Source: Casuarina equisetifolia
Lineage: Eukaryota; Streptophyta; Magnoliopsida; Fagales; Casuarinaceae
Direction of reading: 5' to 3'
DNA: 64,000 nucleotides
Assembly (NCBI GenBank): GCA_028551475.1
Contig: CM052358.1
Location: forward strand, 12,011,938 to 12,075,937
In this document: one piece after another, positions 49,278-58,299 of the stretch
How positions within the stretch are numbered: position 1 is the stretch's first letter
How the letters are laid out: each line of letters opens with the position of its first letter
Notes under the pieces: generated by a model
The model's input: the letters and a program-made list of their open reading frames with translations, nothing else
Told to the model about the DNA's origin: nothing
Database searches by the model: none
Translations under genes and position numbers: made by a program

Positions 49278-52200
49278 TCAAGCACAATCCAAACCGGCCT
49301 CATGCCGACAAAACTCAAACTTTTCTCGCCATAGAGCCTTTGTCATCATATCAGAACCATTATCCTCAGTATGTACCTTTTCAAGTGCAACCTCTTTGGT
49401 TTCCATTATATCTCGTATCCAATGATACCTTACATCAATATGCTTTGACCTTTGATGAAAAGTAGAGTTCTTAGCAAGACGTATAGCACTTTGACTATCA
49501 TAAAATAACACATACTTTTCTTGCACGAAACCAAGTTCTTTTATGAATTCCTTCATCCAAAGCAACTCTTTACATGCTTCCGTTGCTGCAATAAATTCTG
49601 CTTCTGTTGTAGATAAAGCAATACATTTTTGTAATCTTGATTGCCATGCCACAGCTCCCCCTGAAAATTTAATCAAGTAGCCTGAAGTAGATCTTCTATT
49701 ATCAATATCTCCTGCCATGTCAGAATCTGTATATCCCACAAGAATAGGCTTATCACTCCCAAATGAAAGTTTCAAACTAGAAGTGCATCGAAGATACCTT
49801 AGAATCCACTTCACTGCATTCCAATGTTCTCTTCCAGGATTAGAAGTAAATCTGCTAACTACTCCAACTGCATGAGCTATATCTGGCCTTGTACAAATCA
49901 TTGCATACATTAAACAACCAACAACCGAAGCATAAGGAACTCTTTCCATATCTTTTCTGTCTTCCTCATCTGTAAGACATTGTTTCTTACTAAGCTTAAA
50001 GTGTGTAGCAAGAGGCGTGCTCACCACTTTAGCTTTATCCATACAAAACCTCTGAAGCACTTTCTTAATGTACTCCTCTTGAGACAACCACAACTTCTTG
50101 GCTTTTCTGTCACGACTAACTCTTATACCAAGAATTTGCTTCACTGAGCCTAAGTCTTTCATTGAGAATGACTTACTTAACTCCTGCTTCAACTTTTCAA
50201 TTCTTACAACATTCTTACCAACTATAAGCATGTCATCTATATAAAGTAGTAGAATGATAAAATCATCATCTGAGAACTTCTGCACAAATACACAATGATC
50301 AGAATTTGTCTTCTTATAGGCTTGCTCCCTTATAAAAGACTCAAATTTTTGATACAATTGTCTTGGTGCCTGTTTTAAGCCATATAAACTTTTCTTTAGC
50401 TTGCAAACATAGTTCTCTTTACCTTTTTCTTTAAAACCATCTGGTTGCTTCATATAAATTTCTTCATTTAGGTCACCATGAAGAAAAGCAGTCTTTACAT
50501 CCATTTGCTCAATTTCAAGATCAAGACTGATAGCCAATCCCAAAACCACTCGAATTGAGGACATTTTCACAACAGGTGAGAAAATCTCATCATAATCAAT
50601 TCCCTTTTTCTGACTGAAACCTTTAACAACTAGTCTAACTTTGTATCGAGGTTGTGAAGAATTTTCATCATGCTTCAATCTATAAATCCAACGATTCTTC
50701 AAAGCTTTCTTGCCTTTAGGCAATGTCACCAACTCAAATGTTTGATTATCATGCAAAGATTTCAACTCATCTTGCATTGCATCAACCCATTTTTTCTTAT
50801 CCACATCCTCTGCTGCTTCTTCAAAGCTCTCAGGCTCACCTGCATTAGTCAACAATACATACTCCTCAGTAGAGTATCTAGAGGATGGATAGCGACCTCT
50901 AGTAGACCTCCTCAATGGTGGAACTGAAGATGGATTCTGCTGAACATCAACAACATTATCTGTCTGAGTATCACTATTATCTGCACCCTGTTGGTCATTC
51001 TGAACTTGATCCTGAACATCATGCTGAATATCACTTTCAACTTGTTCTGGCAACTGTCGCTGTAAATCATTTGAAGGAATTAGATCAATATCAATACCAA
51101 TCTTAGAGCCTTGTGACATATTCTTCTCACTCTGGCCAATATCTGTCATATTTTGATTCTCAAAAAATACAACATCACGACTCACAATTTTCTTCACAGC
51201 TGGATCATAACACCTGTAGCCAAATTCATCAGAACCATAACCAAGAAATATACATTCTCGTGTCTTGACATCTAACTTAGACCTCTCATCTTTTGGAATA
51301 TGAACAAATGCTTTGCAACCAAATACTCTTAGATAGTTATAGGAAACATCCTTGCCAAACCAAACTCTATCTGGCACATCACCATCTAAAGCAACAGTTG
51401 GAAATAGATTGATAACATAAGCTGCTGTAAGTAATGTCTCACCCCAAAATGTCTTTGGCAGGTTAGCATTTGAAATCATGCATCTAACTCTCTCAACCAA
51501 TGTCCTGTTCATTCTTTTTGCTATACCATTCAATTGAGGTGTTTTTGGAGGTGTCTTCTGATGTCGAATACCATGTTGCCTACAATACTTATCAAATGGT
51601 CCAATGTACTCACCACCATTGTCTGATCGAATGCATTTCAACTTCTTTCCAGTTTGCCGCTCTATTGAAACTTGAAACTGCTTAAATACATCTAGCACTT
51701 GATCTTTTGACATCAAAACATAAACCCAAACCTTTCTTGAGTAGTCATCAATAAAGGTCACAAAGTAGGATACTCCACCAAGCGTCCTCGGGTTGATTGG
51801 GCCACAAACATCTGAGTGTACTAACTCCAAGAAATCTGATTTTCTTGAAGGAGGGTAACTATAGAATGAAACTCTTTTCTGTTTTCCAGCTAAACAATGT
51901 GCACACTTCTCAAGTTTTGCACTCTTAATTCCAGATAACAAGTTCTTCTTTGCCAACACATTCATGCCCTTCTCACTCATGTGACTTAATCTTTTATGCC
52001 ATAAAGCACTTGCATTTTCATCTTCCACTACATTACAAGTGTTCTTGGAAATCTTGGCCTGAAACAAATACAAAGAAGACTCTTTCTTGCCTCTAGCCAT
52101 AACTAATGAACCCTTAGTAAGTTTCCATTGTCCATTATTGAAGATATTGCAAAAACCTTCATCATCAAGTTGTCCGGTAGAAATCAAATTCAAGCGAATT

Positions 52201-52592
52201 TCTGGTACATGTCTAACATTCTTGAGAACCAACTTAGATCCATTACGAGTCTCCAAGCATACATCTCCCATACCTGCAACTTTAGCCAAGCAATCATTAC
52301 CCATCTTCAATGTGCCAAAGTTTCCAGGAGTATAAGAAGTAAAGAACTCCCTCTTGGAAGTAATATGAAGAGAAGCACCACTATTAATTACCCAACTTGT
52401 CTCATTGCTTGCAAAATTCACATTATCATCATAAAACACAATAACAAGTTCATTAGTAGCTGCTGCAACTCGATCATTATCATTGTTGTCCTTCTTCTCC
52501 TCACTTTCATTAACTTTCTTCTTCTCATTTCTACCTTTACCATTTTTCTTTTCATTTTTCAGCTGGAAGCAATTTTTCTTGATATGATCCAT
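49278..52592 (-). CDS. Copia pol polyprotein (protease, integrase, reverse transcriptase, RNase H)
   Basis: An open frame of 1104 codons. In order: the end of the CCHC zinc knuckle (MDHIKKNC at the start), protease motif WVINSGASLH (about residue 65), the integrase HHCC region (LWHKRLSHMSEKG..CAHCLAGK) and core (HSDVCGPI, FIDDYSRKVW, SDNGGEY), reverse transcriptase with DVKTAFLHGDL and YIDDMLIV (about residue 785), and RNase H (YTDSDMAGDIDN, ALSTTEAEF). Odd residues: the protease Asp is Asn (codon 52,383-52,385) and the integrase catalytic Glu, expected in NGVAERMNR, is Lys (codon 51,516-51,518). The listed start is only the first Met after the frameshift; the natural polyprotein begins in gag. 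As it stands the enzyme set is probably inactive. Confidence 0.93.
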   Translation of the reverse strand: MDHIKKNCFQLKNEKKNGKGRNEKKKVNESEEKKDNNDNDRVAAATNELVIVFYDDNVNFASNETSWVINSGASLHITSKREFFTSYTPGNFGTLKMGNDCLAKVAGMGDVCLETRNGSKLVLKNVRHVPEIRLNLISTGQLDDEGFCNIFNNGQWKLTKGSLVMARGKKESSLYLFQAKISKNTCNVVEDENASALWHKRLSHMSEKGMNVLAKKNLLSGIKSAKLEKCAHCLAGKQKRVSFYSYPPSRKSDFLELVHSDVCGPINPRTLGGVSYFVTFIDDYSRKVWVYVLMSKDQVLDVFKQFQVSIERQTGKKLKCIRSDNGGEYIGPFDKYCRQHGIRHQKTPPKTPQLNGIAKRMNRTLVERVRCMISNANLPKTFWGETLLTAAYVINLFPTVALDGDVPDRVWFGKDVSYNYLRVFGCKAFVHIPKDERSKLDVKTRECIFLGYGSDEFGYRCYDPAVKKIVSRDVVFFENQNMTDIGQSEKNMSQGSKIGIDIDLIPSNDLQRQLPEQVESDIQHDVQDQVQNDQQGADNSDTQTDNVVDVQQNPSSVPPLRRSTRGRYPSSRYSTEEYVLLTNAGEPESFEEAAEDVDKKKWVDAMQDELKSLHDNQTFELVTLPKGKKALKNRWIYRLKHDENSSQPRYKVRLVVKGFSQKKGIDYDEIFSPVVKMSSIRVVLGLAISLDLEIEQMDVKTAFLHGDLNEEIYMKQPDGFKEKGKENYVCKLKKSLYGLKQAPRQLYQKFESFIREQAYKKTNSDHCVFVQKFSDDDFIILLLYIDDMLIVGKNVVRIEKLKQELSKSFSMKDLGSVKQILGIRVSRDRKAKKLWLSQEEYIKKVLQRFCMDKAKVVSTPLATHFKLSKKQCLTDEEDRKDMERVPYASVVGCLMYAMICTRPDIAHAVGVVSRFTSNPGREHWNAVKWILRYLRCTSSLKLSFGSDKPILVGYTDSDMAGDIDNRRSTSGYLIKFSGGAVAWQSRLQKCIALSTTEAEFIAATEACKELLWMKEFIKELGFVQEKYVLFYDSQSAIRLAKNSTFHQRSKHIDVRYHWIRDIMETKEVALEKVHTEDNGSDMMTKALWREKFEFCRHEAGLDCA

Positions 52593-52612
52593 CTTGCCAC
52601 AATGATGGCACT

Positions 52613-53275
52613 CTACATTTTTATGCCATGATCTAGACTTACTTCGACTTTTGTTATAACCTCTCGGACCTCTACTATGACTTCTCCCCTATTTTCAACA
52701 ACCAAAGCTTCAGAATGAGACAAAGAACCCTGACTCTTTCTTCTCATCTCTTCATTCAAAATACTAGTCTTGGCAAAATCCATAGTGACAATTCCATCGG
52801 GAGCAGAGTTACTCACTGACATACGAAATGTTTCCCAAGATTCTGGTAAAGTACCAAGTAACCAAAGTCCTTGTACTTCATCTTCAAACTTCATATTCAT
52901 GCCTGAAAGTTGATCTAACATTCCCTGAAACTCATTCAAATGATCAGATATGGATTGCCCATCTTTGTATTTCAAGCTAATAAGTTGCTTCATCAAATAC
53001 ATCTTATTATTTCCAGTCTTTCGAGCATACAAAGATTCAAGTTTGTTCCATAGAGTCCGAGCATGTGTTTCTTTACTAATGTGATTCAAAACATTCTCAT
53101 CTACAAATTGTCGAATGAACCCACATACAATTTTATGCTCAAGAGTCCAATCGGCCTCACTCATGTTATCTGGTCTAGTTTCACTAAACACCGGTAAGTG
53201 CCAACGCTTCACATAAAGCAAATCTTCCATCTTACCCTTCCAAACATGATAATTTCATCCATTCAAACTAATCAT
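52613..53275 (-). pseudogene. Copia gag, broken at both ends
   Basis: The visible frame (53,230-52,613, 205 codons) has the copia gag core KLESLYARKTGNNKMYLMKQL and LNEFQGMLDQLSGM with GTLPESWETF. A more upstream Met at 53,273-53,275 begins a typical gag N-terminus (MISLNG, NYHVWKGKM) that is cut by TGA at 53,255-53,257. At the other end, a one-base loss near 52,683-52,686 shifts the frame within an Arg/Ser-rich stretch just before the zinc knuckle (CHHCGKMDH, in the pol frame) and leads to a stop at 52,613. Gag coats the RNA in the virus-like particle. Confidence 0.9.
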
Positions 53276-53335
53276 CCTGTTAGTGCTTAGTTCTATCGTT
53301 CAATCAAATCCAAAGATAAAACAACCACAACCTAC

Positions 53336-53347
53336 GCTCTGATACCA
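53336..53347 (-). other. Copia primer-binding site
   Basis: On the minus strand TGGTATCAGAGC, a perfect match to the standard plant initiator-tRNA-Met site, lies three bases inside the right LTR. It shows that the right LTR is the element's 5' LTR. Confidence 0.95.
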
Positions 53348-53350
53348 CTC

Positions 53351-54042
53351 TGATGGGAAAAACGACGTATAAAGTTTCCCACTTTGATTGAACCTATGAG
53401 GAAATACTAAAACACCAACGATGTATTCGAATCACAAGTAAAATAATCAAATCACAGTCAACACAAAAAAATTTCTACGTGGAAAAACTCTTCCAATGTG
53501 AAGGATAAAAAAACCACGGGACCGATCACGGAGTCCACCCAAATCTCCACTATATCAATCGTTAGGATACAACCCAATCAAGTCCTTAACAATAGCAACA
53601 TGACAAAGATTTACTGATTCAACAACAATAGAATCACCAATAAATAGTGAAGAACAAGTTGTAAACAACAACTTAACCAAGAAAAGTTAGAGAAATATCA
53701 CCCAGATTTTTGACCACAATCTGCTGACTTCAAGAGCTCCAAACGATGATCCAACCGTTCACAATGAAGAACACCCAATCCCGAACCTGTTGACAAAAAA
53801 TCAGCTCAATCGGACCACGGATCGTCCTTGATCAAACGTTTGATCAACTGCTGCGCAGGGCCTCTAATTCCTGCGAAATTCTCCTCTTTTCTTTTCTCTC
53901 TCTCTCTTTTTTTTTTTTTGACGGCCACTCACCTCTTCTCTTAAAGAAAAAACCCTATATTTTTTCTTTTAAACCTTAGGGCCACATTACCCTAATTGGA
54001 CCCAATAATAAGTCCCCGAATATGGGCTGGACCAACCCAACA
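53351..54042 (-). repeat. Copia LTR, right (5' LTR of the element)
   Basis: 692 bp, TG...CA. On the minus strand an AAAAAATATAGGG stretch (about 53,955) could be the TATA region driving the element. It carries the same 20-bp palindrome (53,828-53,847) as the left LTR and is followed at once by ACGGT and the resumed UGT exon. Confidence 0.95.
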
Positions 54043-55195
54043 ACGGTTGCTTGCCTTGGGTTTTAGACGTAGCCAAGAAATTTGGGTTAGTCGGGGCTGT
54101 GTGTTTCACTCAGTCTTGTGCCGTTGGTAATATATATTACCATGTTCACAAAGGAGTGTTGAAAGTCCCACTTTCAGGGAAAGAAGTTCTGCTACCTGAG
54201 ATGCCACCACTCAAACCTCAGGAATTGCCGTCCTTCGTTTATAATTTGGAAGCCTTCCCTGGTATCTTCGACTTGGCTGTGGGACAATTCTCAAATGTTG
54301 ATGAAGCTGACTGCGTTCTTGTTAACTCCTTTTATGAATTGGAGCAAGAAGTAAGTGCTTGCAACTCTTAACATCCCGCACCTTTTTTTCGCGGGGGAGG
54401 ATATCCATTAGCAAAAAAAATGAATAATTTTGTACTTTTAACATTTGACAGTTGGTAGTTGTTTTGCAGTTGGTAGATTGGATGGCAAAGCTATGGCCAG
54501 TGAGGACAATAGGACCAAACATACCATCTATGTTCTTGGACAAGCGACTTGAAGATGACAAAGAGTATGGTTTCAGCATCTTCAAAGCAAACAATACTTG
54601 CATGAAATGGTTAAGTGATTGTCCAAATGGATCGGTTGTTTATGTTTCGTTCGGGAGTTTGGCTGCTCTTAAAGTGGAGCAAATGGAAGAAGTAGCTTGG
54701 GGTTTGAGGATGAGCAACAACTACTTCTTGTGGGTTGTCAGGGCTTCAGAAGAGGCAAAACTCCCCAAGAACTTTGTGAAGGAGACGTCGGAGAAGGGAT
54801 TGGTGGTTCAGTGGTGTCCTCAGTTGGAGGTCTTGTCTCATGATTCAGTGGGATGCTTTGTGACACATTGTGGATGGAACTCTACTTTGGAGGCCCTTAG
54901 CTTAGGTGTTCCTATGGTGGCTGTACCACAGTTGAGTGATCAAAGCACAAACGCCAAGTATGTTACGGATGTTTGGAAAATAGGACTTCAAGCTCCGGTT
55001 GATGAGAAAGGACTAGTGAGGCGAGAGGCAGTAGAACATTGCATAAGGGAAATAATGGAGGGAGAGAGGCGGAAAGAGATTCAAAAGAACTCCTTCAAAT
55101 GGAGGAAGTTGGCCAAAGAAGCTGTTGACGAGGTTGGAAGCTCTGATAGAAACATTCAAGAATTTACAGCCAAGTTGATTAATCGTAAGTCGTAG

Positions 55196-56229
55196 CCAGA
55201 ACTTCCCGTCCACTTAATAAGTTGTAGCTGTTTTGTTGTATGGTCTGAATGCTTTGTATTATCTGCTTCTAAGTGATGCTTTTATTAAATAATTGCGGAA
55301 TGAGTTCAATCCTATCACTAATTGTTTCTTGTGTAACTATTCAATTCGAGGTTTGAATAAAATATTAATCTATTCTCCTGGGGAGAAAAGGTGAAATTAA
55401 GTGGATTCTGAAAACACTGTTGACATGGAATCCTCTAACAGAAGAAGATTCTGACACTCCACAGAAAGCAAAGTGAACGATGTAGCACTCTTTGGACCCC
55501 TGTTTGCATATATAACAATTTAATATATAATAAACTTCAGGTTTTTTTATTCTATTTGAGGAATACTCAGATATTTGAAGATGGACGTTCGGAGCATCTA
55601 GACCGTTGGACTGCATCATGGGCTGGATCACGGTAATAGGAGATATAGTTAAAAATAGGGTACTGAATGGTTTGATTTCTTAGGTTGACAAGTGTATTGA
55701 GTGCGGGACACATAAATTTGGGTCCAAACAAGTAGTTTGCTCTGCCGAGTTGATCCCCCAAGAAGTGAAGGATCAACTATAGTGGATATATCTAGTCAAG
55801 GGGTGGGCTTAATGATCTCTAGCTCGATTTGAAAGGGAGTGAGTATATCTTAAAGTGTTATACCATCATCCCCAATGGTATGGTGAGAAGAGGGTTAAGA
55901 AAATGTCTCATTCATGATCTCCCATGGAACAATAACTTCCTCGACTAGTGAGGGGTGCTTTGATAAGAGTGAGAAGTGGGCTCCATTTTTTAAAAGATTT
56001 TTTTTTCCCCCGTGAAAACGTACGTTTTTACTGACTGTCTCTCTATGTCATATAACTTATGTCTCTAAAAGGGCACTGTAGGGGTGAATTTGACCTTTTA
56101 AACCATGACCGTGTCATAACAAAGACAACTAAAGGTTCTCATATGTGAGAGACTAGGTAACTTTCCAAACAACCTCTCATAAGGCATTTGACCACTAAAA
56201 ATAGAAGATGATATATGTTGAATATAGAT
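55196..56229. other. UGT74 copy B 3' flank
   Basis: Matches 32,571-33,579 of unit A with many small differences. It holds the 3' UTR and no recognised gene. Confidence 0.45.
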
Positions 56230-58290
56230 GTTGGGGTGAGAATATGCTTGTCCTAAAATTTTGAAGGTCTATTACTTTGGAATTTCAGAGTTCTATGAAA
56301 TTTAAGATATGTCAATGCTTATGTTTGATTATTCTATTTTGTTATAATATATATACATATGAATTCTCATATATAATATCCTTGGATGAAATATTTTGGT
56401 CACATTTTGAATTGAAGAAATTAAATGCATTATCTCACCTAATGTGTTTTATTTCTATGCAAAATTGGTTTCTTACTATAAGAAGAAATTGCTCTAATGA
56501 TGACATAGTTTCATACTTGGCTTTCATGAGATACATTTGAGTTCTTCTAGAATAGTCATTAACAATAGTAAAGAAATCTCTTGATCTTTCATGATTAGGG
56601 GTCCCATGTCCATATATTAGTATGGATTCAAATAACATAATTACATTCTAATTACATGAAGGAAAAAAGGTTGTGGTTTTTTTCATAGCTGGACAAACCA
56701 GACAATGCAAATCAAATTTGAAATTTTTTTAAAATTATGAAAAACTCAAACTTTTCATTAGACATGTGGCATAATTTGGAGCACCATAATTGAATAATAA
56801 AGTGATTACATGTCATTTTTAAAGAGGCAACAAGCTCAAGTTAACTTGGGAAACAAAACTAGCCTTATCATGTGATATAAAAAAAATAAAGCCTATGCCT
56901 CATTTACCAATTTTTAACCACACATGTTGAAAGAAATACACAAAGATTAGAATAAAAACTAATTCTACAATTATTTTTAGAGGCAAAATTTGACATTGAT
57001 AAAAAATAAAATTTGAAATCAAATGAATATAAAATAATGCCAAACTTTAGATCTTTGGATATGATTATTGAGCAATTATGAAGTTTTTGTGAGATCAACA
57101 TTTGGCAGTTTGACAATCTTAGATCTATATGCATAATTCATAAGTGATTCTAAGCAATTAAAATAAAAATTAAAATGATCATTGACACCACTATTAACAA
57201 TCCAAAGTTTTTGAAGAAATTCATCTATACCTACCATGTAAGCATGTAAGATACCTGTAAGATCCTTATTAATAATGCTTGCAATTCTACCATATTATTT
57301 TGGAGTAAGGTATGGCAAGATAGAGGGTAGTATTGCAAGATTCATTATAGAAGTTTTCTTATAATTCATGTGGCATTGGGCACCCATTTAATTTGTAACA
57401 TTTCTCTTTTTTGTACCCATATAATCTATGAAGCTCACATTGTGGTCCATTGGCTCTAAATTTTTTTCATTTTTATTTTTGTGCCCATTCTTTACACAAA
57501 ATTCACATTTTATTTTACCATTTAGACCTCCTTAGAATTCAAGCTGTTTTGTAGGCTTGAGTGAAATGACATGTTGTTATTAGCCTAATAGAGTTAAAAA
57601 AAAAAATCCTATCACATTATCTTGGCTTGCTACACAAACCTTATGCCTCTAAACTAGTGTGTTAAGTTGACTTTCTAGCTAGTTGTAATGAAAATAGACT
57701 GGTCCATTTTCTTCATCAACCTTCCTTGTTGATATGCAACATCATTGACTATGGAATAAGTCTCCTAATGTCTAGGAGGTGCTTCATCATCAAGATCTGC
57801 TTTTTGAGTTTTAAATAACACTCACCTAAACCTTTGAGGAACTAGTAGAAGTGCATTTCCTCTTGATGTGTGAGCCATGATTCTGTTCATGTGATTCCAA
57901 TCTCATTAAAGCTGCATATTCATCCTAGAGGCAATGAAGATGATTGAAATAGATTGATACTAGACCTCCTTCTTGCCAAATGTTGCTTAGTTCATCAAGA
58001 AGATCATAGAGGTGCAACGGGTCAACTTGGCTAAAATAGGTCTTCAATTTTTTCCACAAATCAGTAACATTAGTAGTGTAAATTAACCCATCATGTAGTC
58101 ATTTGGAAAGAAAATTCATTACCTATGAAAGGCATATTGCATTGTAGTGCTTTGAGAAAGGAAAATATGGGGGGTTTTCTATTGGGATCGAATATTACCC
58201 TTCCATAATACTAGTTTATTCTTTGTTTACAAAAAATTCTCATGGCTCAACTTCATACTGTAGTTCTTTCATCTAGTTAGTTTAAATAAG
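56230..58290 (-). mobile_element. Degenerate Ty1/copia relic (unit B copy)
   Basis: Same relic as 33,580-35,640. On the minus strand a 67-codon frame (56,638-56,435) reads copia integrase (FFTIVNDYSRRTQMYLMK). A protease-like WIVNSGVNDH lies at about 57,201-57,172, and gag pieces at about 57,900-58,060. It is broken by many stops, and no LTR borders were found. Confidence 0.78.
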
Positions 58291-58299
58291 ACCAAGGAT

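Larger units (their letters stand above)
48544..54042 (-). mobile_element. Young Ty1/copia LTR retrotransposon inserted in UGT74 copy B
   Basis: About 5.5 kb, oriented on the minus strand, flanked by the 5-bp target duplication ACGGT (48,539-48,543 and 54,043-54,047). The LTRs are 687 and 692 bp, start TGATGGG, end CCCAACA, and show about 20 point differences by eye, mostly transitions. The primer-binding site lies next to the right LTR and the polypurine tract next to the left one. The internal order on the minus strand is gag, zinc knuckle, protease, integrase, reverse transcriptase, RNase H, which defines copia. The gag and pol frames are long, but they are separated by a one-base loss and carry changed catalytic residues, so this copy is probably not autonomous. 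Confidence 0.97.
48199..55195 (+). pseudogene. UDP-glycosyltransferase, UGT74 type (copy B), disrupted by a copia element
   Basis: Exon 1 runs 48199-48543, is interrupted by the copia element and one copy of its target duplication (48544-54047), and resumes at 54048-54350. Exon 2 is 54470-55195. With the insertion left out, the parts total 457 codons without stop or frameshift and follow copy A closely throughout, with the same GHINP, VYDG, LVDWMAKLW and WCPQLEVLSHD motifs and a complete PSPG box. The break falls after codon 115, one codon past the presumed catalytic Asp114. As assembled, translation stops at once inside the LTR (GGT then TGA), leaving a 115-residue fragment with no sugar-donor domain. 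Transcripts of the 3' half from the LTR are possible but would lack the catalytic His. The substitution pattern suggests the gene was functional until recently. Confidence 0.93.

Noticed and set aside
52087..52631. Plus-strand frames of 82 and 167 codons
   Set aside because: Antisense of the copia pol/gag region.
54051..55195. Two frames after the copia element as stand-alone UGT genes
   Set aside because: They continue exon 1 and exon 2 of the split copy B and lack the N-terminal catalytic His.
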